Source of the DNA: Sphingomonas sp. ATCC 31555
Lineage (GTDB): Bacteria > Pseudomonadota > Alphaproteobacteria > Sphingomonadales > Sphingomonadaceae
DNA: 64,000 nucleotides
Direction: 5' to 3'
NCBI RefSeq assembly: GCF_000282895.1
Contig: NZ_ALBQ01000005.1
Span: 62,001-126,000, forward strand
Made by a program: the position numbers and the translations under genes. Each line of letters starts with the position of its first letter. The first letter of the stretch is position 1. The notes below the pieces were generated by a model that saw only the letters and a program-made list of their open reading frames with translations, did not search any database and had not been told where the DNA came from. Below are positions 45,658-53,788 of this stretch, one piece after another.

Positions 45658-46880
45658 GCGGCCAGCTTTCCGTCTTCGACGCGTGCAATCGTCACGTTCA
45701 CCGTTTCTCCAGTCTGCCGAGGGGCGGCAAGCCGCACCTCGGCGAAATTCTCTGCATGGCCGCGGTCGCCCGGGCGCTCGACCAGCACCTGCTGGCGGCT
45801 GCCGACCAGCCCCTGCAGCCAGTGTGCCCGCTGCTCGGCCGCCGCTGCGCGCAGCCGGGCGGCACGATCGCGGATCGCGGCGGGCGCCACCTGCGGCATG
45901 CGCGCGGCCGGCGTGCCAGCGCGCGGGCTATAGGGGAAGATATGGGCATGCACCACGCCGCAATCGGCGATCAGGGCCAGCGTGTTGGCGAACATCGTCT
46001 CATCTTCGGTCGGAAAGCCGGCGATCAGATCGGCACCGATCGCAATTTCGGGGCGGGCAGCGCGCAGGCGATCCGCCAGATCCACCGATTGCGCGCGGCT
46101 GTGGCGGCGCTTCATCCGCTTGAGGATCATGTCGTCGCCGGCCTGGAGCGACAGATGGACGTGCGGCATCACGCGCGGCTCCTGGGTGAGCAGCGCGAAC
46201 AGCCGGTCGTCGACTTCGATCCCGTCGAGCGAGGAGAGCCGCAGCCGCTGGAGCCCGGGCACATGGCGCAGGATGCGCTCCACCAGCGAGCCGAGCGCCG
46301 GACTGCCCGGCAGATCATGGCCATAGCTGGTGAGATCGACGCCGGTCAGCACCACCTCGCGATGCGCCTCGGCAAGCATCGCGATCCGATCGATCACCGC
46401 CCCGGCGGGCACCGAGCGGCTGTTGCCGCGCCCAAAGGGGATGGCGCAGAAGGTGCAGCGATGGTCGCAGCCATTCTGCACTTCCACAAAGGCACGGGCA
46501 TGGGTGGAGAAGCTGGCGGCCAGATGCGGCGCGGTTTCGCGGACGGCCAGGATATCCTGCACCTGCACCTTCGCCTCCGAGGCCCAGGCCTCCGGCAGCA
46601 GCTTCTCGGCATTGCCGATCACCCGGTCCACCTCGGGCATCGCGGCAAAGGCGGCAGGGTCGATCTGCGCCGCGCAGCCGGTGACGACCAGCTCTGCCTC
46701 CGGCCGTTCGCGCCGCGCCCGGCGGATCGCCTGGCGCGTCTGTTTCACCGCTTCGTTGGTCACGGCGCAGCTGTTCACCACGATCGCGTCACGCCCCGTC
46801 AGCAGCGCACGGATCGACTCACCTTCGGCTAGGTTCAACCGGCAACCCATGTTAAGGATGAGAGGCGAGGAGACGGACAT
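45654..46880 (-). CDS. mtaB: tRNA t6A37 methylthiotransferase MtaB
   Basis: A 408-residue radical-SAM methylthiotransferase. N-terminal UPF0004 domain cysteines in NMGCRLN, VVNSCAVT and VTGCAAQ; radical SAM CDHRCTFCAI; C-terminal TRAM-like region. Converts t6A37 to ms2t6A37 in tRNAs decoding ANN codons. The start at 46880 coincides with the first base of the divergent DUF924 gene. Confidence 0.92.
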   Translation of the reverse strand: MSVSSPLILNMGCRLNLAEGESIRALLTGRDAIVVNSCAVTNEAVKQTRQAIRRARRERPEAELVVTGCAAQIDPAAFAAMPEVDRVIGNAEKLLPEAWASEAKVQVQDILAVRETAPHLAASFSTHARAFVEVQNGCDHRCTFCAIPFGRGNSRSVPAGAVIDRIAMLAEAHREVVLTGVDLTSYGHDLPGSPALGSLVERILRHVPGLQRLRLSSLDGIEVDDRLFALLTQEPRVMPHVHLSLQAGDDMILKRMKRRHSRAQSVDLADRLRAARPEIAIGADLIAGFPTEDETMFANTLALIADCGVVHAHIFPYSPRAGTPAARMPQVAPAAIRDRAARLRAAAAEQRAHWLQGLVGSRQQVLVERPGDRGHAENFAEVRLAAPRQTGETVNVTIARVEDGKLAA

Positions 46881-47458
46881 TGGCCAGCGATCTAAGAGCG
46901 CCGACCCGAGAAGTCCACGAGAAGGCCCGCGAGGTGCTTGCCTTCTGGTTCGATGCGCTGATGCCCGAACAATGGTTTTCCGCCTCGGCGAGCGTAGATC
47001 AGGAGATTGCCGACCTGTTCGGTGCCGATCGCGACGCCGTGCTTGCCACCGATGCCGAAGGCTGGGACGAGGCGCCCGATACGCTGCTCGCCGCAATCAT
47101 CCTGCTCGACCAGTTTTCGCGGAATATCCACCGCGGCAAGGCGGAAGCATTTGCCGGCGATGCGCTTGCCAGACGGCTGGCCTGTCACGCGCTGGAACGC
47201 GGCTGGGATACCGGAATGACGGACGAGCAGCGCCAGTTCCTGTATCTGCCGTTCGAACATGCGGAGGACGCCGAGTTCCAGGCGCTGAGCCTGCGCTGTT
47301 TCGAGGCACTCGGGCTGGAGGAACCGCTGGCCTATGCGCGCGATCACGCCGACGTGTTTCGGCGCTTCGGCCGCTTCCCCGGCCGAAATGCGGCGCTCTG
47401 CCGCATTTCGACGCCCGAGGAACTCGAGTATCTCAGCCAGCCCGGCGCTGGCTGGTAG
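46880..47458 (+). CDS. DUF924 family protein
   Basis: A 192-residue all-helical protein of the DUF924 family, recognised by VLAFWFDALMPEQWFS, ILLDQFSRNIHRG and FLYLPFEHAED. Related distantly to TPR folds; function unknown. The TTG start at 46880 has a GGAG Shine-Dalgarno 8 bases upstream. It shares its first base with the mtaB start codon on the other strand, and its 3' end overlaps the convergent EAL gene by 26 bases. Confidence 0.88.
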   Translation: MASDLRAPTREVHEKAREVLAFWFDALMPEQWFSASASVDQEIADLFGADRDAVLATDAEGWDEAPDTLLAAIILLDQFSRNIHRGKAEAFAGDALARRLACHALERGWDTGMTDEQRQFLYLPFEHAEDAEFQALSLRCFEALGLEEPLAYARDHADVFRRFGRFPGRNAALCRISTPEELEYLSQPGAGW

Positions 47459-49028
47459 GCGGCTCGCCCGGCAGCGGCGGACCGGGCTGCTGGATCAGCC
47501 GCCGCTCCGCGAGCATCCGGCGCGCGCCAGCGATCGAAAGCGGACGGCCGAAATGCCAGCCCTGCGCCTTGGCGCAGCCCAGTGCCAGCAGCCGCGCCGC
47601 GATCGCCGGATCTTCGACACCTTCGGCAGTGATCGGCAGGTTCAGGCTTTCGCCCATGCGCACGATGGCGTTGACGATCACCGCCGAGTCGGCATCGCGA
47701 TTGAGCAGCTGGACGAAGCTGCGATCGATCTTGATCCGATCGAAGGGCAGGGCACGCAGATGCGCGAGTGAGGAATAGCCCGTGCCGAAATCGTCGAGGG
47801 CGATCCGGATTCCCTGGTTCTTCAGGCTACCCAGAATGGATTGGGTGAGCGGCAGATTATCGAACAGCGCGCCTTCGGTGATCTCCACTTCCAGACGGCT
47901 GGCCGGGAAGCCGGTCTCGGTCAGCACCTTGATGATCTTCTGCGCCAGCCATGCGTCGCGCAGCTGAACGGGGGAGATGTTCACCGACAGCGACAGGCCG
48001 GGATCCCAGTCGCGTGCCGCGCGAAAAGCCTGGGCCATGATCGAGAGCGACAGATCGGCGATCAGGCCTCTTTCTTCGGCGATCCCGATGAAGACATCCG
48101 GGCCGATCATGCCCTGCACCGGGTGTTGCCAGCGGGCGAGCACTTCGAATCCCTCGAGCCGTCCGCTCGACAGATCCACCTGCTGCTCGAAATAGGGAAC
48201 GACCTCTTCGCGCGCGATCGCCATCGGCAAGGCGCTCTCCAGCTGCTGGCGGAGCCAGAGCGCCTCCTGGGTCGCCCGGTCGAACCAGGCGAGCCGGTTG
48301 CCGTTCGTCTTGCTGGCGACGGCCATGGCCGCTTCCGCCGATTGCAGCAGCACTTCCATTGTCGCGCATTCGAGGTTCGAGCGGGCGCCGCCGAGCGTAC
48401 AGCGAATCTGCACCTCGTGCCCATCGATCTCGAACGGCTGGGCCAGGCTGAGCATCAGCCGTTCCGCGACCCGATCGACGGCCGTGCGCGCATCGGGATC
48501 GAACAGGAAGCCACAGGCGAATCGATCGCCGGCGATCTGCGCGGTGAGCGCGAGGGGCGGCATGGTCGCGGCGATTTCCCCTGCCACGGCCCGCAGCAGC
48601 GCGTCGCCGGCGCCACGATCCCGCTCGATGGCGAGCACGAGCACCGCCATCGATTTCTCCAGCCGCTGCGCACGCAGCAGCATCGTCGCACCCTGATCGA
48701 GGAAGCTCTGCCGATCAAGGATGGCGGCCGGGCGGCGGAGGCGGGGCGCCGCACGCGCCAGCCCCTTCGCCGAGCGCCCGTCGAGGCCGAGCGACGCATC
48801 CCGCCGCCGCCGCCATCCGATCACCAGCAGCGCGATGTTCAGCAACAATGCGACGATCAACCCCGGCTCCGGAGCGGCGGCGTCATCGGCGAGATAGCGC
48901 ATGACGCTGGTAGCGATCAGGCCGCCAAGCGTCAGGAACAGCAGGCTGGTGACCATGCCGATCACCGGGAAGGCGAACGTCGCCCCTTGCCGCCATCTGT
49001 GCAGCCGGTCCTTCCTCCCGCGCCTCAT
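47433..49028 (-). CDS. Membrane GGDEF-EAL protein, probable c-di-GMP phosphodiesterase
   Basis: A 531-residue protein. Two transmembrane segments (~18-40, ~56-72), a degenerate GGDEF domain (~100-250) in which the signature reads AGDRF, and a C-terminal EAL domain (~265-515). The EAL part has EVLARW (295-300), DDFGTGYSS, and the catalytic ITAEGVE, so phosphodiesterase activity is expected while cyclase activity is not. Lowers c-di-GMP, which in alphaproteobacteria favours motility over EPS-based attachment. Confidence 0.88.
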   Translation of the reverse strand: MRRGRKDRLHRWRQGATFAFPVIGMVTSLLFLTLGGLIATSVMRYLADDAAAPEPGLIVALLLNIALLVIGWRRRRDASLGLDGRSAKGLARAAPRLRRPAAILDRQSFLDQGATMLLRAQRLEKSMAVLVLAIERDRGAGDALLRAVAGEIAATMPPLALTAQIAGDRFACGFLFDPDARTAVDRVAERLMLSLAQPFEIDGHEVQIRCTLGGARSNLECATMEVLLQSAEAAMAVASKTNGNRLAWFDRATQEALWLRQQLESALPMAIAREEVVPYFEQQVDLSSGRLEGFEVLARWQHPVQGMIGPDVFIGIAEERGLIADLSLSIMAQAFRAARDWDPGLSLSVNISPVQLRDAWLAQKIIKVLTETGFPASRLEVEITEGALFDNLPLTQSILGSLKNQGIRIALDDFGTGYSSLAHLRALPFDRIKIDRSFVQLLNRDADSAVIVNAIVRMGESLNLPITAEGVEDPAIAARLLALGCAKAQGWHFGRPLSIAGARRMLAERRLIQQPGPPLPGEPPTSQRRAG

Positions 49029-49084
49029 TTTTCGGATACCCCTTACCGGACGAACGGGCAGCTTCGCATGGCGAGCGTGTAGAT

Positions 49085-49218
49085 CGGGTTAAACCCGTAG
49101 AGGTTGCGTTTTACCTGCGTCGCCGCTAAGGGCATCAGACCGTTCCTCCGGGAACGCAAGACATTGCCACCCCGAGGGGTGACGCCGGCCGACGAGGTTT
49201 CGTCCGCCGGCGTGTTTT
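49085..49218 (+). ncRNA. Structured RNA region upstream of ffh (candidate sRNA or leader)
   Basis: Four hairpins in about 130 bases: CGGGTT-A-AACCCG (49085-49097); CGTTCC-TCCG-GGAACG (49141-49156, with a UNCG-type tetraloop); CACCC-CGAG-GGGTG; and ACGCCGGC..GCCGGCGT enclosing GACGA/TCGTC (49182-49213), followed by GTTTTG like a Rho-independent terminator. It could be an independent small RNA ending before ffh or an attenuating ffh leader. It lacks the GGAA apical motif of SRP RNA. Confidence 0.45.
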
Positions 49219-49262
49219 GCGTTTGGTGGGACAGAGGCTGAATTTGGAGTGATCTGGGCATC

Positions 49263-50744
49263 ATGTTCGAAAGTTTGAGCGATCGGCTGGGCGGCGTCTT
49301 CGAACGTCTGCGCGGGCGTGGCGCGCTCAGCGAGGCCGATGTCCGGACCGCGATGCGCGAAGTGCGCGTGGCGCTCCTGGAAGCGGACGTCGCGCTGCCG
49401 GTAGCCCGCGAATTCGTCGACAAGGTAACCGAAGAGGCCGTGGGCCAGCAGGTGCTGCGCTCGGTTACGCCGGGTCAGCAGGTCGTCAAGATCGTCCACG
49501 ACGCCCTGGTCGACATGCTGGGCGCCGATACCGCCGAACTGGCGATCGACGTTACCCCGCCCGCCGTCATCATGCTCGTCGGTCTGCAGGGTTCGGGCAA
49601 GACCACCACCACCGCCAAATTGTCCAAGCTGCTGAAGAAGCAGGGCAAGAAGGTGATGATGGCGTCGCTGGACGTGAACCGTCCGGCCGCGCAGGAACAG
49701 TTGGCCGTGCTCGGCACGCAGACCGAGGTGGCGACGCTGCCGATCGTCGCGGGGCAGCAGCCGGTCGATATTGCCCGCCGTGCGCTCCAGTCGGCGAAGC
49801 TCCAGGGCTTCGACGTGCTGATGCTCGACACCGCTGGCCGTCTTCACGTCGACCAGGCGCTGATGGATGAGATGAAGGCGGTGGCCGACATCTCGCGCCC
49901 CCAGGAAATCCTGCTCGTCGTCGACTCGCTGACCGGTCAGGACGCGGTGAACGTCGCCAGCAACTTCTCGGCGCAGGTGCCGCTGACCGGCGTGATCCTG
50001 ACCCGCATGGACGGCGATGCGCGCGGCGGTGCCGCACTGTCGATGCGCGCCGTCACCGGCCAGCCGATCAAGTTCGCCGGCATGGGCGAGAAGCTCGACG
50101 CGATCGAGCCCTTCCATCCGAAGCGCGTCGCCGGCCGCATCCTGGGCATGGGCGACGTCGTCAGCCTGGTCGAAAAGGCCGCCGCGGCGATCGATCAGGA
50201 AGATGCCGAGCGCATGGCGAACCGGCTCGCCAAGGGCCAGTTCGACATGAACGACCTGCGCGCGCAGCTGGCGCAGATGCGCAAGATGGGCGGCATCGGC
50301 GCGCTGGCGGGGATGATCCCTGGCATGAAGAAGGCGCAGGCCGCGGTCGACCAGGTCGGCGGCGATAAGGTGCTGCTGCGCATGGACGCGATCATCAGTT
50401 CGATGACGCCGAAGGAGCGCGCCAAGCCCGAACTGCTCAACGCCAAGCGCAAGATCCGCATCGCCAAGGGCAGCGGCCTGACCGTGCAGGACGTGAACAA
50501 GCTCATCAAGATGCATCAGGAAATGCAGACCGCGATGAAGCGCCTGAAGAAAATGGGCGGCATCAAGGGCATGATGGGCATGCTCGCCAAGGGCGGTCCC
50601 GGTGGCGGCATGGGCGGCATCGGCAACGCCCTTGGCGGCGCCGACATGGGCGAGATGATGGACAAGGTGGGCGCTGGCCTGCCTGGTCTCCCGGGCGGCG
50701 CCAAGTTGCCGCCGGGCTTCGAGAATTTGCTGAAGAAGAAGTAA
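49263..50744 (+). CDS. ffh: Signal recognition particle protein Ffh
   Basis: A 493-residue SRP54 GTPase. N domain, G domain with G1 GLQGSGKTTT, DTAGRLHVDQ and TRMDGDARGG, and a Met-rich M domain (~300-493) for signal-peptide and 4.5S RNA binding, ending in a Gly/Met-rich tail. First gene of the ffh-rpsP-rimM-trmD-rplS order. Confidence 0.97.
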   Translation: MFESLSDRLGGVFERLRGRGALSEADVRTAMREVRVALLEADVALPVAREFVDKVTEEAVGQQVLRSVTPGQQVVKIVHDALVDMLGADTAELAIDVTPPAVIMLVGLQGSGKTTTTAKLSKLLKKQGKKVMMASLDVNRPAAQEQLAVLGTQTEVATLPIVAGQQPVDIARRALQSAKLQGFDVLMLDTAGRLHVDQALMDEMKAVADISRPQEILLVVDSLTGQDAVNVASNFSAQVPLTGVILTRMDGDARGGAALSMRAVTGQPIKFAGMGEKLDAIEPFHPKRVAGRILGMGDVVSLVEKAAAAIDQEDAERMANRLAKGQFDMNDLRAQLAQMRKMGGIGALAGMIPGMKKAQAAVDQVGGDKVLLRMDAIISSMTPKERAKPELLNAKRKIRIAKGSGLTVQDVNKLIKMHQEMQTAMKRLKKMGGIKGMMGMLAKGGPGGGMGGIGNALGGADMGEMMDKVGAGLPGLPGGAKLPPGFENLLKKK

Positions 50745-50792
50745 TTTAGTTCAACCGGTTTCAATCGTATCTCAAGAAGGAAGTGAAGTAGA

Positions 50793-51179
50793 ATGGCTCT
50801 CTCCATGCGTCTGTCGCGCGGCGGCTCCAAGAAGCGCCCGTACTACCGGATCGTCGTTGCTGACGCCCGCGCGCCCCGCGACGGCAAGTTCATCGAGAAG
50901 ATCGGCACCTACAACCCGCTGCTCGCCAAGGATTCGCCCGAGCGCGTGAAGCTGGACGGCGATCGCGCCAAGTACTGGCTGGGCGTCGGCGCGCAGCCGA
51001 CCGATCGCGTGCTGCGCTTCCTCGATGTCGCCGGCATCAAGGAGCGTCCGGCTCGCAACAACCCGAAGAAGGCCGAGCCGGGCGAGAAGGCCAAGGAGCG
51101 CGCCGAGGAGCGTGCGGAGAAGGCCAAGGCCGCTGCGGAAGCCGCTGCCGCACCGGCCGAAGAGGCTGCCGAGGCTTGA
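50793..51179 (+). CDS. rpsP: 30S ribosomal protein S16
   Basis: A 128-residue S16. Conserved N terminus [15 protein letters not shown] (here [19 protein letters not shown]) and GTYNPLL. The last ~45 residues form an Ala/Glu/Lys-rich extension typical of sphingomonad S16. Ribosome assembly factor near the 5' domain of 16S rRNA. 48 bases after ffh. Confidence 0.96.
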   Translation: MALSMRLSRGGSKKRPYYRIVVADARAPRDGKFIEKIGTYNPLLAKDSPERVKLDGDRAKYWLGVGAQPTDRVLRFLDVAGIKERPARNNPKKAEPGEKAKERAEERAEKAKAAAEAAAAPAEEAAEA

Positions 51180-51188
51180 GGCTGAACC

Positions 51189-51213
51189 TCCCTCCCGTCA
51201 CGCACGGGAGGGA
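51189..51213 (+). other. CCCTCCC-type hairpin between rpsP and rimM
   Basis: Perfect 10-bp stem TCCCTCCCGT / ACGGGAGGGA with CACGC loop and no T-run, inside an otherwise co-directional ribosomal operon. May stabilise the rpsP mRNA end so S16 is made in excess of RimM. Confidence 0.6.
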
Positions 51214-51239
51214 TGCCTTGTGCGTCGCTGTTCCCGATC

Positions 51240-51743
51240 ATGGCAGAATCTTCCGCTCCCTCGAACCGCGGCGATCGCCCGGTGACGCTTGCCGCCGTGA
51301 TCGGCGCGCACGGCATCGCCGGCGAGGTGCGCCTGAAGGTGTTCGCCGAGGATCTGGCGGCGCATAAAAGCTTCAACGGCGGCACGCTGACGCTCAAGTC
51401 GGTGCGCGGCGGGCCGAACGGCACGATCGCCCGCTTCGCCGAAGTGGCCGACCGCAACGCCGCCGAGGCACTGCGCGGCACCGAACTGACGGTGCCGCGC
51501 GCCGCCCTCCCGCCGCTGGGCGAGGGGGAATATTATCATGTCGACCTGCTCGACCTGCCCGTGATGGACGAGGAAGGTGGCGCGATCGGCCGTGTCGTGG
51601 CGATCGACGATTATGGCGCGGGCGACGTGATCGAAATCGAGCGCCCCGACGGCAAGCGCTTCATGGTGCCGATGCGGCCCGAGGCGGTGCCGCACTGGGA
51701 TGCCGACAAGCTCGTCGTGGCGAGCGCGTTCGTCGAGCAGTAA
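51240..51743 (+). CDS. rimM: Ribosome maturation factor RimM
   Basis: A 167-residue 16S processing factor that binds S19 in the 30S head. N-terminal RimM barrel (VTLAAVIGAHGIAGEVRLK) and C-terminal PRC barrel (YYHVDLLDLPV, IEIERPDGKRFMVPM). ATG 51240 gives the usual N terminus; an upstream ATG at 51213 overlaps the hairpin. Confidence 0.93.
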   Translation: MAESSAPSNRGDRPVTLAAVIGAHGIAGEVRLKVFAEDLAAHKSFNGGTLTLKSVRGGPNGTIARFAEVADRNAAEALRGTELTVPRAALPPLGEGEYYHVDLLDLPVMDEEGGAIGRVVAIDDYGAGDVIEIERPDGKRFMVPMRPEAVPHWDADKLVVASAFVEQ

Positions 51744-51769
51744 GCCGAATTTCCTGCTATAGGCGCGCC

Positions 51770-52066
51770 ATGGTGATCGTCGCCTGGTGGTTTGTGCTAT
51801 CTGTGGCTGCGGTCCTGGCCTGGATCGCAGCGGCTGGCTTGCGGTTCGCGCATACCGGCAGGCTGGTCGCTACTATCGTTTTTCCGGCGATGCTGGCGGG
51901 GGCGGGTGCCTGGCGCACCTTTTTCCCATCCGGAGCCGCTATCCATGCGCCCGGCTGGAATGTTGTGTTCGTCCTGCTGAGCTTGTCGGCGGGGCTCGCA
52001 GGCGGCGTTTCCGTACTGCCGATCTGGTTCCTGGCCGAGGAAAAGTTCGGCTGGCGCGCTCGGTAG
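51770..52066 (+). CDS. Small hypothetical membrane protein
   Basis: A 98-residue protein with three predicted transmembrane segments (~5-25, ~32-50, ~65-85). No recognised family. It begins 26 bases after rimM on the same strand and could be read from the ribosomal operon promoter. Its codons have somewhat lower third-position GC than neighbours, fitting later acquisition. Convergent with the flavoprotein gene. Confidence 0.6.
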   Translation: MVIVAWWFVLSVAAVLAWIAAAGLRFAHTGRLVATIVFPAMLAGAGAWRTFFPSGAAIHAPGWNVVFVLLSLSAGLAGGVSVLPIWFLAEEKFGWRAR

Positions 52067-52121
52067 GGCTGCAGCTACCTCCGGAACCGGCCGGGGCGCG
52101 CACAATCCGTCGCTGCAGCCT

Positions 52122-53024
52122 TTAGCGCCAAAGCGGCGCCTCGGCGTTGAGCATGTTGCGGATTGTCGTTGCGGCGACGCCGGCTTCGCCCATGGCGTGG
52201 CTGATCTGGTCCAGTCCCTTGGCGACGTCGCCCGCTGCGAACAGGCCAGCGAGCGAGGTGCGCTGGTGATCGTCGACTTCTAGGCAGCCGCTCGGATCGG
52301 CACGGGCGCCGGCCTGTACCGCCAGTTCCGAACGGATGTGCGAGCCTAGCGCCGGGTAGAGGCTGTCGAACGCGAAACGCCCGCCGGCGGCGGAGAGGGT
52401 CAGTTCCTCCCCCTCGATCGCCCAATCGCGTGCGGGGCCATCGATACGCTCGATCCCGGCGGCGTCGAGTTCTGCCTGCTGGGCCGGCGGCAGATCATGA
52501 GCATCGGGGGCGATCAGCGTCACGTCTCTGGTGAAGCTGCGCACGAACAGCGCCTCGCGCGCGGCGTGCTCGCCGGTACCGTAGACCGCCACGCGCTTGT
52601 CCGTGACTTCGTAGCCGTCGCAGACCGGGCAGTAGCGGATCCGCCCCTGCGCCAGGGCCGCGTCGTGCAGCCCATCGGGCATCGGCGGGCGATGATTGAC
52701 GACGCCGGTGGCCAGCAGCACCGATCGCGCGCGCACCTCGCGTTCGCCGATCTGTGCCGCGAAGCCGCCGTCCACCGTGCGCAACGCGGTGACTTTCGCT
52801 GCCTCGCGCACCGTGCCGTATTTCTCCGCCTGTGCGCGCATCGCAGCGAGCAGGTCCAGGCCCGAAACACCCTCCGGATAGCCGGCATGGTTATGCGTGC
52901 AGGGGATCAGCGCGGCACGGCTCGATCCGCAGTCGAACAGGCGGATCTTCAGATGGTAGCGGCTGAGATAGATGGCGGCGGTGAGCCCCGCCGGGCCGCC
53001 GCCGATGATGATGCAATCGTCCAT
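52122..53024 (-). CDS. Thioredoxin reductase-like NAD(P)/FAD oxidoreductase
   Basis: A 300-residue flavoprotein. FAD fold CIIIGGGPAGLTAAIYL, redox-active Cys132-Pro-Val-Cys135 in YCPVCDGYE, second dinucleotide fold VAVYGTGEHAAREAL, and GLFAAGDVAKG for FAD. Shorter and divergent from the trxB product at 34792; probably not the main thioredoxin reductase. It is on the minus strand inside the rimM-trmD interval, so it breaks the ribosomal operon. Confidence 0.88.
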   Translation of the reverse strand: MDDCIIIGGGPAGLTAAIYLSRYHLKIRLFDCGSSRAALIPCTHNHAGYPEGVSGLDLLAAMRAQAEKYGTVREAAKVTALRTVDGGFAAQIGEREVRARSVLLATGVVNHRPPMPDGLHDAALAQGRIRYCPVCDGYEVTDKRVAVYGTGEHAAREALFVRSFTRDVTLIAPDAHDLPPAQQAELDAAGIERIDGPARDWAIEGEELTLSAAGGRFAFDSLYPALGSHIRSELAVQAGARADPSGCLEVDDHQRTSLAGLFAAGDVAKGLDQISHAMGEAGVAATTIRNMLNAEAPLWR

Positions 53025-53082
53025 CGCGCGCCAGCGCGTGGGGAGGGGACAGGTTCCCGATTCGGGTGCTATCGCCGCACCA

Positions 53083-53463
53083 ATGGCCGTTCCGACATAC
53101 CTGCTCGACACCTGTGTCTGCATCCGCTTGCTGCGTGGGGGCGGCGCGCCGGTCGCCCGGCGGCTCGCCGCGGCAGCGCCGGGGGCGATCGCGATGTCGG
53201 CCATCAGCCATGCCGAACTGGTCGATGGCGCTGCGCGCGGCAGGGTGGGGGCGCTGGCTGCGCTGGACGTCCTGCTGGACCAGGTGCCGGTGATCGCCTT
53301 CGACGAGGCGGCCGCGCGCGCCTTTCCAACGGCGCGCGCGGCGCGGGGGCGGCTGGATCGGCTGATCGCCGCTCATGCACTGGCGCTCGATGCGACGCTG
53401 GTCACCCATAACGGCCGCGATTTCCGCGCGGTGCCTGGGCTGCGGATCGAAGACTGGTTCTGA
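53083..53463 (+). CDS. PIN-domain toxin (VapC-like), no antitoxin upstream
   Basis: A 126-residue PIN ribonuclease. Acidic residues Asp9 (YLLDTCVC), Glu45 (HAELVDG), Asp92 and Asp113 (NGRDFRAV) are all present, so it looks active. It is a paralog of the VapC at 53781: both share RLDRLIAA and end in RIEDWF/RIENWTL. Only 58 bases separate it from the divergent flavoprotein gene, leaving no room for its own antitoxin upstream. The VapB gene follows downstream at 53519 and may serve both toxins. Confidence 0.82.
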   Translation: MAVPTYLLDTCVCIRLLRGGGAPVARRLAAAAPGAIAMSAISHAELVDGAARGRVGALAALDVLLDQVPVIAFDEAAARAFPTARAARGRLDRLIAAHALALDATLVTHNGRDFRAVPGLRIEDWF

Positions 53464-53486
53464 GCGGATTGTGTTTCGCGGGGCGT

Positions 53487-53507
53487 GTATATACAGCACG
53501 TATATAC
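53487..53507 (+). promoter_or_regulatory. Probable VapBC operator
   Basis: Two copies of the palindrome GTATATAC (53487-53494 and 53500-53507) separated by 5 bases, 12 bases before the vapB start and overlapping the likely -10 region. AT-rich in a GC-rich setting; fits an autorepressor site for a VapB-VapC complex. Confidence 0.65.
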
Positions 53508-53518
53508 GGAGGCGACGC

Positions 53519-53788
53519 GTGGGCGAGGAATATCGCGCCAAGATTTTCAAGTCGGGCAATTCGCTGGCGCTGCGCCTGCCCAAGGCGCTGGGCCTGAAGG
53601 AAGGCGCCGAGGTGGTGCTGCGCGAGGAACGCCGTGGCTTCTCGGTGGAACCGGTGGACGGCGAGGAGAAGATCGGCGCCGACTGGATTGGCGCGCTTCC
53701 CTGGTTGAAGCCGATACCGGATGAAGACCGGGAAATTGAGGATCGGGAACTAGACTGGGGCTTGCGCAAGCTGCGCCGCGATGGCTGA
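53519..53788 (+). CDS. vapB: VapB antitoxin, AbrB/MazE-type
   Basis: An 89-residue antitoxin. N-terminal swapped-hairpin DNA-binding domain (AKIFKSGNSLALRLPKALG) and an acidic, Trp-containing C-terminal tail (DEDREIEDRELDWGL) that would block the toxin. GTG 53519 has a GGAGG Shine-Dalgarno 6 bases upstream. Overlaps vapC by 8 bases, as in many vapBC pairs. Confidence 0.88.
   Translation: MGEEYRAKIFKSGNSLALRLPKALGLKEGAEVVLREERRGFSVEPVDGEEKIGADWIGALPWLKPIPDEDREIEDRELDWGLRKLRRDG

Noticed and set aside
49085..49218. SRP 4.5S RNA gene next to ffh
   Set aside because: The conserved GGAA-tetraloop and internal-loop sequence of SRP RNA are not present.
53025..53082. Hidden antitoxin for the first PIN gene
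   Set aside because: Only 58 bases are available and no frame with a start and Shine-Dalgarno fits.
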